A stretch of DNA of 64,000 nt. Origin: Salipiger bermudensis HTCC2601. GTDB taxonomy: Bacteria; Pseudomonadota; Alphaproteobacteria; Rhodobacterales; Rhodobacteraceae. Position numbers and translations under genes: made by a program. The notes beneath the pieces were generated by a model. The model was not told the DNA's origin and made no database searches. It was given only the letters and a program-made list of their open reading frames with translations. Location: positions 3,836,126 to 3,900,125 of the forward strand of contig NZ_DS022276.1 in NCBI RefSeq assembly GCF_000153725.1, read 5' to 3'. This document shows, piece after piece, positions 34,922 through 45,940 of the stretch (positions are counted from its first letter, which is position 1; every line of letters begins with the position of its first letter).

Positions 34922-36946
34922 TCAGCTGCCCTGAAGCAGCGGCGTGATGCGGCGCACCGCGGCGCGGCGGTTGGCGCGTTCGGAGGTCTGGGTCTCGATC
35001 GCCAGATCACTCTCACCATAGCCCTGAAGCACCATGTTTTCCGGCGGCACGTCGAAATACTCGGTCAGCGCCAGCGCCACCGATTCCGCGCGACGATCCG
35101 AAAGCGCGAGGTTGTAGCCCCAGCCGCCGGTCGCATCGGTGTGGCCCTCGATCAGAAAGACCTCTCCCGGGTTGTCGGAGATCACCCGCTTCATCGCATT
35201 GCCGAGCGCGGCGAGCGCCTGCGCCTCCTGCGGGCGGATCGCCGCGGAGCCGGTCTCGAAGTTGATCGAGTCGACGCTGATCTCGGGCACGAGATGGCGC
35301 ACCGTGTCGATGTTGCGGATCTGGTTCAGAGAGAAGGTGCGGCCCACATCCGTGCCGTTCTCGGCCGCCAGCGCCGCCGCCAGCTCGGCCTCGTCGACCT
35401 CGCGGATGTTCATGCGGCGCGGGGTCTCCTGCGTTTGCGGCAGGTCGTTGACCACCACCTGCTGCTCGGCCTGGGTGTCGTCGAAGAGCACGATCTGCTC
35501 GCCATCCGGCAGGGTGCGGATGCGGCGCAGCACGCGGCCATCCGCGGCCTTCACGGTCTCGACCGCGTTGCCGTTCTCGTATTGCACCACGGTGCGGGTC
35601 GAGCCGTCATCGTAGCGATAGGTTGTCACGTCCGAGCCGGGGCGACGCAGCAGCACGTCATCATTGCGCAACACGCGGTACTGGCCGTTTTCTTCGACCA
35701 CCAGACGGTCGCCCGTATTTTCGACCACCCTCGCATCGTCCGAGAGGAACTTGCTCAACGCCACGGCCCCGAGGCCGGCGATCGCAGCGGTGCCCAGATT
35801 GCGCAGCGTGTCATTGCGGTCATTGTCGTCGGCGCTGTCGCGATCACGCTCGGCGACACCGTCCCGCGCCTGCTGCAGCGCCTCCCCGATGCGGGTGCCG
35901 AAATCCTCGTCGGAACTGCGCACGTCGGCATCGGAGACTTCTTCCTCGACCACCTCGGGCTCGCCGGCCTCTGCGAGGCCAAGCGCTGCGGCGGCGGCCC
36001 CGAGTTGCTGCGACAGGCGCGCGGCGGCGTCGGCCTGCTCCTGGTCCGAGACCTCCTCGGGCTCGGACTGCAGGCTGGGCTCCTCGGTCTCGGCCTCGGC
36101 CTGAACCTCGGTATTCTCATCGGAAGCGGTATCGGTCTGCGGCTCCGCCGCCGCGACCGGCTCCTGCGCCGGGGCCTCCTGTGCCTCGGCGTCCTCGGGG
36201 GGTTCGTTGCCCTCCGTGGCGGGGGTCTCGGCCTCGGCGACCGGTGCTTCGGCAGGGGCGTCCTGCGCCTCGGCCTCCTCCAGCGCTTCGCGCAGTTCGT
36301 CGGTGCCTTCGGTCCCGGCAGTCTCGGCTTCCGTGACCGGCGCTTCGGCGGGGGCATCCGACGCTTCGACTTCCTCGGGCGCTTCGCTCGGCGCGCCCGC
36401 CTCTTCGGTCTGGGCAGTTCGCGCCTCGGCGGCAGGCGCTTCGCTTGGCGCGTCCTGCGCTTCCGCCTCCTCGAGCGCTTCGCGCAGCTCGTCGGTGCCT
36501 TCGCTCTCGGCAGTCTCCGCCTCGGCCGCCGACGCTTCGGCGGGGGCATCCTGTGCCTCGGCCTCGGCGGTGGCGTCCACCTCGGCGCTCATCTCCTGCG
36601 TCTGGCCGTTGCCTTCCGCCTGCGCGTCCTCGACGGCCGCGCCGAGCGCACCATTGCCGCCCGCCAGCGCCGCCGCGTCGGGCAGTTCCACGATCCGGTC
36701 GCAGTTCACACCCTCCGAGGCTTCTCCGGCCTCGCAGAGCGCCTGCAGACGCGCAAGCTCGGCAACCAGCTGCTTGCGATTCATGCCGTCCGTCTCGAAC
36801 CCCACATCGAGCGATCCATCACGGGCACCCTTGAGAATGTCCTTCGGCGTCATCCCGTCGAGCCCCTGCGCCACTGCGGGCAGTGTCATGCTGGCCATCA
36901 TCACCAGCGCGGTGGTGGTTCTCAGAAACGGTTTGGTCATGGTCAT
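34922..36946 (-). CDS. OmpA-domain protein with long acidic repeat region
   Basis: 674 residues from ATG 36946 (a second ATG follows at 36940). The signal peptide ends at AVAQ near residue 27. A MTPKDILKGARDGSLD segment and a Cys pair follow. Residues about 120-330 are Ala/Glu/Pro-rich with imperfect repeats: TDELREALEEAEAQDAP occurs twice, and variants of APAEAPVxEAET recur. After a spacer the OmpA-like peptidoglycan-binding domain lies in the last 130 residues (INFETGSAAIRPQEAQAL, LIEGHTDATGGWGYNLALSDRRAESV). Probably an outer-membrane or periplasmic protein linked to peptidoglycan. Confidence 0.88.
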   Translation of the reverse strand: MTMTKPFLRTTTALVMMASMTLPAVAQGLDGMTPKDILKGARDGSLDVGFETDGMNRKQLVAELARLQALCEAGEASEGVNCDRIVELPDAAALAGGNGALGAAVEDAQAEGNGQTQEMSAEVDATAEAEAQDAPAEASAAEAETAESEGTDELREALEEAEAQDAPSEAPAAEARTAQTEEAGAPSEAPEEVEASDAPAEAPVTEAETAGTEGTDELREALEEAEAQDAPAEAPVAEAETPATEGNEPPEDAEAQEAPAQEPVAAAEPQTDTASDENTEVQAEAETEEPSLQSEPEEVSDQEQADAAARLSQQLGAAAAALGLAEAGEPEVVEEEVSDADVRSSDEDFGTRIGEALQQARDGVAERDRDSADDNDRNDTLRNLGTAAIAGLGAVALSKFLSDDARVVENTGDRLVVEENGQYRVLRNDDVLLRRPGSDVTTYRYDDGSTRTVVQYENGNAVETVKAADGRVLRRIRTLPDGEQIVLFDDTQAEQQVVVNDLPQTQETPRRMNIREVDEAELAAALAAENGTDVGRTFSLNQIRNIDTVRHLVPEISVDSINFETGSAAIRPQEAQALAALGNAMKRVISDNPGEVFLIEGHTDATGGWGYNLALSDRRAESVALALTEYFDVPPENMVLQGYGESDLAIETQTSERANRRAAVRRITPLLQGS

Positions 36947-37061
36947 TGTGCGTCCTTTCCTCCGGACCGCCGTCAGAAGAGGCGGTTTGAAGGACACAAC
37001 GCGGCCAGACAGGTTTTGTTCAAAGAGCAGGCAAAACGCCGCCGATCCGGGCAGTCGCCGC

Positions 37062-38312
37062 TCAGAGCGCCGCCATCAGCCGCGCCTTCTCGCCGGCATC
37101 GTCGGGACGCGAGATCGCCTCGGCCAGCTCCTCGAGCGTGCGGATGGAATGGCCGGCGCGGAAGCTGTCGACATGCGGGAGCATGGCGCGGATGCCCGCG
37201 GCCTTCGGTGCGAAGCCGTCCCAGCGGAGCAGCGGGTTCAGCCAGATCAGACGCCGCGCCGAGAGGTGCAGCCGCTCCATCTCTTTCGCCAGAGCCCCCG
37301 CATCGTCCCGGTCGAGACCGTCGGTGATCAGCAGCACCACCGCGCCCTGCCCCATGACCCGACGCGACCAGTCGCGGTTGAAGTCATGCAGGCACTGTCC
37401 GATGCGGGTGCCGCCCTGCCAGTCCTGCGCCTCGGCCCCGGCGGATTTCAGCGCGGCATCGACATCGCGCGTGGCAAGGTGGCGGGTGATGTTGGTGAGC
37501 CGCGTGCCGAAGGTGAAGGCATGCACCTTGGCCCAGCCGGCGCCCTTCTCGTTGGCCACCGCGTGCAAGAAATGCAGCACCATGCGGGAATATTGCGACA
37601 TCGAGCCCGAGATGTCGCAGAGCACCACGAGATTGGGCCAGCGCGGGCGCGGCTTGAGATGGGCGAGCTCGCGCAGCTCTCCCCCCTGCCGCATCGAGCC
37701 GCGCAGGGTGCGGCGCCAGTCGATGCGCCGCCCACCATGCGCCGCCATGCCGCGCCGCGAGGGGATCGGCTTCACCGGCAGGGTGAGCCGTGCGATCATG
37801 CGCTTGGCCTCGGCGATCTCGTCGGTCGACATCTGCTCGAAATCGAGCGTCTTGAGCTTTTCCTCCGCCGAGAGGGTGAAGGAGCTGTCGACCTCGATCT
37901 TGGTGGCCTCCTCCTCTCCTTCGGGCTGCGGGATCTCGGGCATCTGGTCGCCCAGAAGCGCCTGCGCCGCGCGCTTCTCGGCAGATTGGGCGACCTTCTC
38001 CTCCTGCACGCCGCGCACCGCAGGCAGCATCATCGACATCATGTGCTCGAGATAGCGCGGATCGCGCCAGTAGAGCCGGAAGACCTGCGCGAACACCACG
38101 CGATGCTCGGGTCGGTTCACGAAGCAGGCATGCAGGGTCCAGTAGAAATCCATCCGGTCGGTGAAGCCCGCCGCCGCCACCGCGCGGATTGCATCGATGA
38201 CCCGGCCCGGCCCCACCGGCAGACCCGCGCGCCGCAGGGCGCGGGCGAAATGGATGATGTTCTGCGCGAGCCTCGGGTTGTCGGGGATCGCGATGGGGAC
38301 GTATTCGGGCAT
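37062..38312 (-). CDS. VWA domain protein, CoxE-like
   Basis: 416 residues from ATG 38312 (MPEYVPIAIPDNPRLAQNII). The C-terminal half is a von Willebrand A domain with an intact MIDAS motif, DISGSMS, followed by TFGTRLTNITRHL and LLITDGLDRDD, as in CoxE-type proteins. These usually work with a MoxR-family AAA ATPase in maturation of metalloenzymes, including form I CO dehydrogenase. No MoxR gene is in this window. It lies downstream of glnE and a small hypothetical on the same strand. Confidence 0.87.
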   Translation of the reverse strand: MPEYVPIAIPDNPRLAQNIIHFARALRRAGLPVGPGRVIDAIRAVAAAGFTDRMDFYWTLHACFVNRPEHRVVFAQVFRLYWRDPRYLEHMMSMMLPAVRGVQEEKVAQSAEKRAAQALLGDQMPEIPQPEGEEEATKIEVDSSFTLSAEEKLKTLDFEQMSTDEIAEAKRMIARLTLPVKPIPSRRGMAAHGGRRIDWRRTLRGSMRQGGELRELAHLKPRPRWPNLVVLCDISGSMSQYSRMVLHFLHAVANEKGAGWAKVHAFTFGTRLTNITRHLATRDVDAALKSAGAEAQDWQGGTRIGQCLHDFNRDWSRRVMGQGAVVLLITDGLDRDDAGALAKEMERLHLSARRLIWLNPLLRWDGFAPKAAGIRAMLPHVDSFRAGHSIRTLEELAEAISRPDDAGEKARLMAAL

Positions 38313-38426
38313 CAGGCCTCTGTTCCTGCCGGCAGCGCGCGGGCGCCGGTCTCCTCTCCTCCGGGTCGGGCCAGCGAACCGCATCGCAAGACGCGGGGCA
38401 AGTGCTTCCTTGGTCGCGGGGGCCGG

Positions 38427-38690
38427 TCAGTTGCGCCGGCCGGATGCCCCTCCGCGCCGTCGCGGCGCGCCGCCCCGCGCCATCCCCTCGCGCAGCACCG
38501 CGGTCATCGGGTGGCCCTCCTCGCGATGACGCGCAAGCAGTACCTCGATCAGCGGGCGCGCTTCGGCATCCCCGGGCAGCGACAGCGCCCAGTCGAGAAA
38601 GATCGAGCGGCATTCCGCGTCCGTTATGCCGTCGATGCGGTAGGCCTCGGCGATCAGGCCCTTTGGGTCCTCGGGGGTTCCCTTCTTCAT
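38427..38690 (-). CDS. Small conserved hypothetical protein
   Basis: 87 residues, soluble, with a helical body (GLIAEAYRIDGITDAECRSIFLDWALSLPGDAEARPLIEVLLARH) and a basic Arg/Gly-rich tail. Position between glnE (13 bases upstream) and the CoxE-like gene suggests cotranscription. I recognise it only as a conserved hypothetical of the family; no function can be given. Confidence 0.7.
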   Translation of the reverse strand: MKKGTPEDPKGLIAEAYRIDGITDAECRSIFLDWALSLPGDAEARPLIEVLLARHREEGHPMTAVLREGMARGGAPRRRGGASGRRN

Positions 38691-38703
38691 GGGTCAGGCT
38701 CCT

Positions 38704-41481
38704 TCATGTCTCGGGCGGCGGCAGGGCAGCGTCGATGATATCGGCCGCGCGGGCGGTCATCTCGGAGAGCTTTTCGCGCAGCTCGTCGGGGCCGTCGGTC
38801 CCGGTCAGGCGGGTCAGGAAGGCACAGCCCCCGGCGCCGAGTTCGGTTGGGTCGAGCGCGCCCTCGGCAATCAGGCGGGCGCCGATCTGCAGGCTCCAGC
38901 ACAGCCGGTAGGTGGCGGCGAGGTGATCGGCATCCGCCTTGCTCAGCCAGCCTTCGCGCGCCGCCATGGCGAGCCCGCGCGTGGTGCGCCGCGGCGCCTG
39001 CCCGGAGAGCAGCGCGCCGGCCTGCGCGGTGAGCTCGATATCCTGCATCCGGCCGCGCCCGATCTTGGGATCCCAGACCGCGCCCTGCCCCTTTGCGGCA
39101 GCGATGCGCGCCCGCATGGTCGCAAGCTCGCCCAGCACCTTGTCTCGCGGCGGCGGGCTGGCGAGCAGCGTGGCGCGCAGCGCCTCGACATCTTCGGCCA
39201 GCGGCGCAGGGCCCGCCACGACGCGGGCGCGAGTCAGCGCGAGATGTTCCCAGACCCAAGCCTGCTCGCTCTGGTAGCTGCGGAACGAGGCCAGCGAGGT
39301 CGCCACCGGCCCCTGATTGCCCGAGGGCCGCAGGCGCATGTCGATCTCGTAGAGCTTTCCTTCCGCCATCGGTGCCGTCATCGCGGTGATCGCGGCCTGG
39401 GTCAGCCGGGCGTAGTATTGCCGCGCGGGCAGCGGGCGGCGCCCGTCGGACGCCTCGACCCCGTCGGGGTCATAGATCGAGATCAGATCGAGATCCGAGA
39501 GCGCGTGCAGCCTTCGCGCGCCCAGAGACCCCATGCCCACCACAACCGCGCCGCGCCCCGGGGCGGACCCATGCTTGCGGGCGAATTCCTCCTGAACCAC
39601 CGGCAGGACGGCGGCCAGAGACGCCTCGGCGAGGTCGGCATAATGCTCGCCCGCCTCCTCCGGCTCGCTGAGGCCGCGCAGCAGGTGCACCCCGGCCCGG
39701 AAGTGCCATTCCTTCTGCCAGCGCCGCGCCATGTCGAGCCGGGTCTCGTAGTCCCCCTCGCGCGCAAGGATCTCCTTCAGCTCGGCGGTGAGCGCGGCGG
39801 CCCCTGGCCAAGGGCTGAAGAAATCGCCGCCGATCACCGCATCGAAGACGCTGGAATTGCGCGACAGGTGCCGCGCCAGATCCGGCGAGGTCGAGACGAT
39901 GTCGATCAGCAGGTCGATGAGCTGCGGGTTGGCCTCGAAGAGCGAGAACAGCTGCACCCCCGCCGGCAGCCCGGCAAGAAAACCGTCGAAAGCCGCAAGC
40001 GCCTCCTGCGGCTTCGCGGCCTTGGCGAGCCGTCCGAGAATCTCGGGCTTCAGGCGCTTGAAGATCTCCACCGCCCGGCCCGAGCGCAGCGCCGGGTAGT
40101 TCGGCCAGCGCGCCACCAGCTCGCTGCGCTCGATCTCGTCGGGCACGTCGGTCTCGCAGGGCGCGTCGGGGGCGAAGAAGCCCTCGGTCAGCTCGTGCAC
40201 CTCTTCCAGACGGCGCTTCAGATCCTGCTCGAGCTCGGCGCGGTCGCGCCCGCAAAGCGCCGCCAGCCGGTCGAACTCGGGATCCGAGCTTGGCAGCTGG
40301 TGGGTCTGCGCGTCGCGCAGCATCTGCACCCGGTGCTCGATCTCGCGATGGGCGCGGTAATGCTCGGTGAGCTTCTCGGTCACGCCTTGCGGCACCCAGC
40401 CGGTCCGGGTCAGCACCCGCAGCCCGTCGACCGTGCCGCGCACCCGCAACTCCGGGTCGCGCCCGCCGGCGATGATCTGGCGGGTCTGGGTGAAGAACTC
40501 GATCTCGCGGATGCCCCCGCGGCCCAGCTTCATGTCGTGCCCCGGCAGGGTGATGGCCCCGTGTCCGTGCTTGTCGCGGTAGCGCAACCGCATGTCGTGC
40601 GCGTCCTGGATGGCGGCGAAATCCAGATGCCGGCGCCAGACGAAGGGGCGCAACGTCTCGAGGAAACGCTCGCCGGCCTCGACATCGCCGGCGCAGGGCC
40701 GCGCCTTGATATAGGCGGCGCGCTCCCAGGCCCGGCCGAGGCTCTCGTAGTAGCGCTCTGCCGCCTCCATCGAGATGCAGACCGGCGTCACGGCCGGATC
40801 GGGACGCAGCCGCAGATCGGTGCGGAACACGTAGCCCTCCCCGGTCAGATCGCCGAGACTGCCCGACATGCGCCGGGTGGCGCGGACAAAGGCGCTGCGG
40901 GCCTCGTGGAAATCATCGCGGTCGAAGCGGGTTTCGTCGAACAGGCAGATCAGGTCGATATCCGAGCTGTAGTTGAGCTCGAACGCGCCCATCTTGCCCA
41001 TTGCCAGCACCACCATGCCGCCGGCGGTCGCGATGTCGTCCTCGGTCGCGCCGGGCAGCTTGCCGCGGCGGATCTCGCGCGCGATGGCGGCCTGCAGCGC
41101 TTTCTGCACCGCGAGATCGGCAAAGCGGGTGAGCGCGCCGGTGACCTCCTCGAGCGTCCAGACGCCCGCAAGGTCCGACAGTCCGGCCAACAACGCCACG
41201 CGACGCTTGGCCTGCCGAAGCGCCACGTCGACCTCGTCGGGTGCGCCGGCGTCGAGCTCGGCAAAAAGCGCTGGCAGCGCGGCGTCGGGATCGTCGAGCG
41301 CGGCGTGCAGCCAGTCGGCCTCCTTGCGGATCAGGCCCTGAAGATAGGGGCTGGTGCCGCCGGTGCCCTCGATCAGCGTGGCGACATCGCCCTCGGCCCA
41401 GGGCGTGGCGGCAAGCGCCTCGGCGCCGAGGTCTGGCTCGAAGGGGCGCGGCAGGCGGGTGGTGCGGGATGCAAAGCTCAT
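38704..41481 (-). CDS. glnE: Bifunctional glutamine synthetase adenylyltransferase/deadenylylase
   Basis: Controls glutamine synthetase by adding and removing AMP, under PII control. 925 residues from ATG 41481 (MSFASRTTRLPRPFEPD). There are two nucleotidyltransferase domains. The N-terminal deadenylylase half has GKMGAFELNYSSDIDLICLF and a following EIEFFTQTRQI region; the C-terminal adenylylating half has GMGSLGARRLHALSDLDLISIY and QDIELTAQ. Length matches E. coli GlnE (about 945). Together with NtrBC it belongs to nitrogen control. A long open frame on the opposite strand is a GC-content shadow. Confidence 0.96.
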   Translation of the reverse strand: MSFASRTTRLPRPFEPDLGAEALAATPWAEGDVATLIEGTGGTSPYLQGLIRKEADWLHAALDDPDAALPALFAELDAGAPDEVDVALRQAKRRVALLAGLSDLAGVWTLEEVTGALTRFADLAVQKALQAAIAREIRRGKLPGATEDDIATAGGMVVLAMGKMGAFELNYSSDIDLICLFDETRFDRDDFHEARSAFVRATRRMSGSLGDLTGEGYVFRTDLRLRPDPAVTPVCISMEAAERYYESLGRAWERAAYIKARPCAGDVEAGERFLETLRPFVWRRHLDFAAIQDAHDMRLRYRDKHGHGAITLPGHDMKLGRGGIREIEFFTQTRQIIAGGRDPELRVRGTVDGLRVLTRTGWVPQGVTEKLTEHYRAHREIEHRVQMLRDAQTHQLPSSDPEFDRLAALCGRDRAELEQDLKRRLEEVHELTEGFFAPDAPCETDVPDEIERSELVARWPNYPALRSGRAVEIFKRLKPEILGRLAKAAKPQEALAAFDGFLAGLPAGVQLFSLFEANPQLIDLLIDIVSTSPDLARHLSRNSSVFDAVIGGDFFSPWPGAAALTAELKEILAREGDYETRLDMARRWQKEWHFRAGVHLLRGLSEPEEAGEHYADLAEASLAAVLPVVQEEFARKHGSAPGRGAVVVGMGSLGARRLHALSDLDLISIYDPDGVEASDGRRPLPARQYYARLTQAAITAMTAPMAEGKLYEIDMRLRPSGNQGPVATSLASFRSYQSEQAWVWEHLALTRARVVAGPAPLAEDVEALRATLLASPPPRDKVLGELATMRARIAAAKGQGAVWDPKIGRGRMQDIELTAQAGALLSGQAPRRTTRGLAMAAREGWLSKADADHLAATYRLCWSLQIGARLIAEGALDPTELGAGGCAFLTRLTGTDGPDELREKLSEMTARAADIIDAALPPPET

Positions 41482-41582
41482 GCCGCCTATATGGCGGAGC
41501 GCGGCGGCATTGCGCAATGGGCTGCGCTTGCAGCCGGGCACGCGACGCGCTCTAACCGGGCCGGCAAGAACAGGAGACCACG

Positions 41583-42050
41583 ATGAGCAAGAGCCTCAAA
41601 CGCGTCCGAGCGGCGCTGGAAGACGCAGGGCTGACCCCGGAGATCCGCGAGGTGGGCCAGGCCCGCACCGCGCAAGAGGCCGCCGACAGCGTCGACTGCG
41701 AAATCGACCAGATCGCCAAGTCGATCATCTTCCGCGCCGAGGACAGCGGCGAGGCGGTGCTGTTTCTGACCGCCGGCGGCAACAAGGTCTGCGCCGAGAA
41801 GGCCTCGGCGCTGGCAGGCGAGCCGCTGGGCAAGGCCGATGCGACGCTGATCCGCAGCCAGACCGGCTTTGCCATCGGAGGCGTCTCGCCGGTGGGTCAT
41901 CTCAACCCGATCCGGGCGTGGATTGATCCGCGCCTGCTCGACTTCACCACCATCTGGGCCGCCGCCGGCACGCCGCGCCACGTCTTTGCACTCGACGCGC
42001 ACCTGCTCCCCCAGCTGACCGGCGCGGTGGCGGCAGAGTTCACGCTCTGA
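41583..42050 (+). CDS. YbaK/EbsC family aminoacyl-tRNA deacylase
   Basis: 155-residue protein of the YbaK/ProX fold that hydrolyses mischarged tRNA in trans. Motifs: VDCEIDQIAKSIIFRAED with the conserved Lys, LFLTAGGNKVCAEKAS, and GFAIGGVSPVGH, the GxxxP loop of the family. The likely specificity is Cys-tRNA(Pro) or a related mischarge, from family knowledge. It diverges from glnE, 101 bases away. Confidence 0.9.
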   Translation: MSKSLKRVRAALEDAGLTPEIREVGQARTAQEAADSVDCEIDQIAKSIIFRAEDSGEAVLFLTAGGNKVCAEKASALAGEPLGKADATLIRSQTGFAIGGVSPVGHLNPIRAWIDPRLLDFTTIWAAAGTPRHVFALDAHLLPQLTGAVAAEFTL

Positions 42051-42119
42051 GCCGCCGCTGAGCCCTTGCCGCTGCGGCGTGGCGGCGCCATGCTGCGGGC
42101 AAAGCGAGGAGATTTTGTC

Positions 42120-43184
42120 ATGGGCTGGTCCTTTCCCATCGGTCGGCTGTTCGGCTCGGAGCTGCGGGTGCACGCCACCTTCTTCCTGCTGCTGGCCTGG
42201 ATCGCGGTCTCGGCCTGGTCCTATGGCGGGCCGGCGGCGGCACTGCAGAACGTGGCCTTCGTGCTGGCGCTCTTCGCCTGCGTGGTGGCGCACGAGTTCG
42301 GCCACGCGCTGACCGCGCGGCGCTACGGCATCAAGACCCCCGACATCACGCTCCTGCCGATCGGCGGCCTCGCCCGGCTTGAGCGGATGCCGGAAAATCC
42401 GCGTCACGAGATCATCGTGGCGCTGGCAGGTCCGGCGGTAAACATCGTGATCTGGGCGGTGCTTCTGCTCTTCGGGGCCAACACCCATCTCGACGAGCTG
42501 ATCGCGCTTGGCAACGCGCCCGGCGCCTTCCTTGGCCAGCTCGCGGCGGTGAACCTGTTCCTCGCATTGTTCAATCTGCTGCCCGCCTTCCCGATGGATG
42601 GCGGACGCGTCCTGCGCGCGGCACTCGCCACCCGCATGGACCGCGTCCACGCCACCCGCGCCGCCGCCACGGCGGGCCAGCTCATGGCGTTCCTGTTTGC
42701 GTTCTGGGGGCTGGCCTCGGGCAATTTCATGCTGCTTCTGATCGCCATCTTCGTGTTCTTCGCCGGCCAGGCCGAGAGCCAGGATGTCAGCTCGCGCGCG
42801 GTGGCCAAGGGGCTGATGGCGCGCGATGCGATGATCACCAGCTTCGAGAGCCTGAGCCCCGCCGATCCGATCCATGTGGCCGCGCAGACCCTGATCCGCA
42901 CCACGCAGCACGAATTCCCGGTGCTCGGCGAGGATGGAAAGCTCGCTGGCTTCCTCACGCGCACGGCGCTGTTTCACGCGGTGGCCGAGGGGCAGAACAC
43001 GCTCGAGATCGGTGCGGTGATGGAGGACGTGCCGCAGGTGTCGCTCGACACCCCGCTGGATGCCGCGCTCGACGCGCTGAGCGAGGCCCCCTCGGTGGCG
43101 GTGGTCGATCCCGATGCGCGGGTGCTGGGCTACATCACGCGCGAGAACGTGGGCGAGTTGATGGTGCTGCGCACTCCGCGCTGA
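42120..43184 (+). CDS. Site-2 protease family metallopeptidase with CBS domains
   Basis: 354 residues from ATG 42120. This is a membrane zinc metalloprotease: HEFGH at 58-62 supplies the zinc ligands and catalytic Glu, and FPMDGGRVL (Asp 160) gives the third ligand. About six membrane helices fill residues 20-225. The C-terminal 125 residues hold a pair of CBS motifs (MARDAMITSFESLSPAD, EFPVLGEDGKLAGFLTR, VAVVDPDARVLGYITREN) that may sense nucleotides. The substrate is unknown. Its start lies 69 bases after the deacylase gene. Confidence 0.92.
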   Translation: MGWSFPIGRLFGSELRVHATFFLLLAWIAVSAWSYGGPAAALQNVAFVLALFACVVAHEFGHALTARRYGIKTPDITLLPIGGLARLERMPENPRHEIIVALAGPAVNIVIWAVLLLFGANTHLDELIALGNAPGAFLGQLAAVNLFLALFNLLPAFPMDGGRVLRAALATRMDRVHATRAAATAGQLMAFLFAFWGLASGNFMLLLIAIFVFFAGQAESQDVSSRAVAKGLMARDAMITSFESLSPADPIHVAAQTLIRTTQHEFPVLGEDGKLAGFLTRTALFHAVAEGQNTLEIGAVMEDVPQVSLDTPLDAALDALSEAPSVAVVDPDARVLGYITRENVGELMVLRTPR

Positions 43185-43218
43185 GCCAGCCGGCATCGCC
43201 GCCCGAGGCGCGAAACGC

Positions 43219-43246
43219 TTGACCCCGGTGGCGGGAATGCTACGGA
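43219..43246 (+). promoter_or_regulatory. Likely promoter of the CAU-anticodon tRNA gene
   Basis: TTGACC at 43219-43224 and TACGGA at 43241-43246 with a 16-base spacer, ending 12 bases before the mature 5' end of the tRNA. This spacing is right for a short 5' leader. Confidence 0.5.
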
Positions 43247-43258
43247 GAGCGTCACGGT

Positions 43259-43335
43259 GGGCCTGTAGCTCAATTGGTTAGAGCAGGGCGCTCATAACGC
43301 CTTGGTTGCGGGTTCAAGTCCTGCCGGGCCTACCA
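43259..43335 (+). tRNA. tRNA with CAU anticodon, probably tRNA-Ile2
   Basis: 77 bases including encoded CCA fold as a cloverleaf: acceptor GGGCCTG / CGGGCCT, D-arm GCTC...GAGC, anticodon stem GGGCG / CGCCT around loop CTCATAA, T-arm GCGGG-TTCAAGT-CCTGC. Anticodon CAT could be elongator Met, initiator Met or lysidine-modified Ile2. The first pair is G-C, which excludes the initiator pattern. The variable loop to T-arm stretch (CTTGGTTGCGGGTTCAAGTCC) is close to E. coli tRNA-Ile2, so Ile2 is preferred; elongator Met remains possible. Confidence 0.8.
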
Positions 43336-43495
43336 GACCGAACTCACCAAGCGCCGCGCCAACAGGGTCTGCGCCAGCGCCTTGATTGCCGTCCCTCTTC
43401 CCTCCCCTGTTCGGCCAGAAACGCGCCTCTGGGCGATACGCGCTAGCAAGTGTTCGCGGCGGAGACCGGCAGGACGACCTCGCGCGGGTTCGGGA

Positions 43496-44863
43496 TTACC
43501 ATCCGGCATTCGCCACGCGCGGCTCTGGATCGTGTTGCAACGCCGGCTCTGCCCCGAGGCCATCGATACGGAACACCCGGACACCGTCCGAAAGTGTCCG
43601 GCTGTTTTGCGTCAGGCTCCGGATGGCGCTGGCGGTCTGGTTGACCATGGCCGCGTTCTGCTGCGTGACCGTGTCGAGCTGCGAGATGGCGGTGTTGATC
43701 TCGCCCAGCGTCATGGTCTGCTCGTTGAGCCCGTGCACCACTTCGCGGATCCGGTCCGAGATCCGATCGACGCCTGAAAAGATGCTGCCGAGCTCGCCGC
43801 TGGCGCGGCCGACAAGTTCGACCCCGGCCTTGACGTGGATGCCGCTTTCGCTGATCAGCGCCTTGATCTCCTGCGCCGATTCCGCCGACCGCTGCGCCAG
43901 GGTGCGGACCTCGGAGGCCACCACCGCAAAGCCGCGCCCGGCCTCGCCTGCGCGCGCCGCCTCGACCCCGGCATTGAGCGCGAGCAGGTTGGTCTGGAAG
44001 GCGATGTCGTCAATCACCGAGATGATCTGCGAGATCGAATCCGACGAGGTCTCGATGCGCTTCATCGCCTCGGTGACGTCTTCGACCACCTTGCTGCTGC
44101 CTTCGGCAGCGCTCTTGGTCTCCTCCGCCTCTCGCCCGACCTCGGTGGCGTATTCGGCGGCAGACTTGGCATTGGAATTAAGCTCTTCGACCGCCGCGGC
44201 GGTCTCTTCCAGTGTCGCCGCCTGGGTTTCTGTGCGCTGCGACAGCTCGTCGGAATTGTCGCCGATTTCGGAGGCCACGCTGTCGATCTCGCCCGAGACG
44301 CTCTGCACCTGGCGGATCAGCCCCGAGATGTGCTCGGCCGCGGCGTTGAACGCATCGGCCAGCTCGCGCAGACGATCCTGCGCGGTGAGCGTCACGCGAT
44401 GCGACAGGTCACCCGAGCTCAACGCCTCGAGCCCGTCGGCGATGGCGCGGATCGCCTGGCGCTGGCCGGTGATCTCGGTCGCGATCTTGGTGATGCGCAC
44501 CACGTCACCAGCCTCGTCATAGACCGGCGCATAGGTGGCGGAGATCCAGATCACCTTGTCATCTCTGGTGATGCGCGGAAACTCGTCCGAGAAGAACTTC
44601 CCGGCCCGCAGATCCTCCCAGAATTGCCTGTAGGCCTCGGATTGGCGGTACTTCTTCTGCACGAAGATGCTGTGATGCTTGCCGATGACCTCGCTCTCGT
44701 CCGGATAGCCGAGCGCCGCGAGAAAATTCTCGTTGGCGCGCAGGATCGTGCCGTCGGGCGCGAAATGGATCACGGCCTGCGTGCGTTCGACGATCTGCAG
44801 GATCGCCTCATCGCCGGTCACTTCGTGCTGACTGTCTTGCTTCGACTTGCGGGAAAACCACAT
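43496..44863 (-). CDS. Soluble methyl-accepting chemotaxis protein with PAS domain
   Basis: 455 residues with no membrane helix, so a cytoplasmic receptor. A PAS domain covers about 20-130 ([35 protein letters not shown], then the PAC-like [14 protein letters not shown]). A HAMP-like DLSHRVTL stretch follows, then the MCP signalling hairpin with the conserved tip region [36 protein letters not shown] receptors of this kind often sense redox or bound heme or flavin; the ligand is unknown. No che genes are adjacent. Confidence 0.93.
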   Translation of the reverse strand: MWFSRKSKQDSQHEVTGDEAILQIVERTQAVIHFAPDGTILRANENFLAALGYPDESEVIGKHHSIFVQKKYRQSEAYRQFWEDLRAGKFFSDEFPRITRDDKVIWISATYAPVYDEAGDVVRITKIATEITGQRQAIRAIADGLEALSSGDLSHRVTLTAQDRLRELADAFNAAAEHISGLIRQVQSVSGEIDSVASEIGDNSDELSQRTETQAATLEETAAAVEELNSNAKSAAEYATEVGREAEETKSAAEGSSKVVEDVTEAMKRIETSSDSISQIISVIDDIAFQTNLLALNAGVEAARAGEAGRGFAVVASEVRTLAQRSAESAQEIKALISESGIHVKAGVELVGRASGELGSIFSGVDRISDRIREVVHGLNEQTMTLGEINTAISQLDTVTQQNAAMVNQTASAIRSLTQNSRTLSDGVRVFRIDGLGAEPALQHDPEPRVANAGW

Positions 44864-44941
44864 CCCAGCGCTCCTTCAGGCGGTTCCTGACGGAGCAGAT
44901 ACCTCGACAGACCTTTCCAGAGACTGAACAGGCGCGCAATT

Positions 44942-45940
<999 letters not shown>

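Noticed and set aside
38689..41586. Open frame antisense to glnE
   Set aside because: GlnE domains are unmistakable on the other strand; no homologous motif in the antisense product.
43259..43335. Initiator tRNA-fMet
   Set aside because: The first base pair of the acceptor is a G-C pair, and the anticodon stem lacks the three G-C pairs of the initiator.
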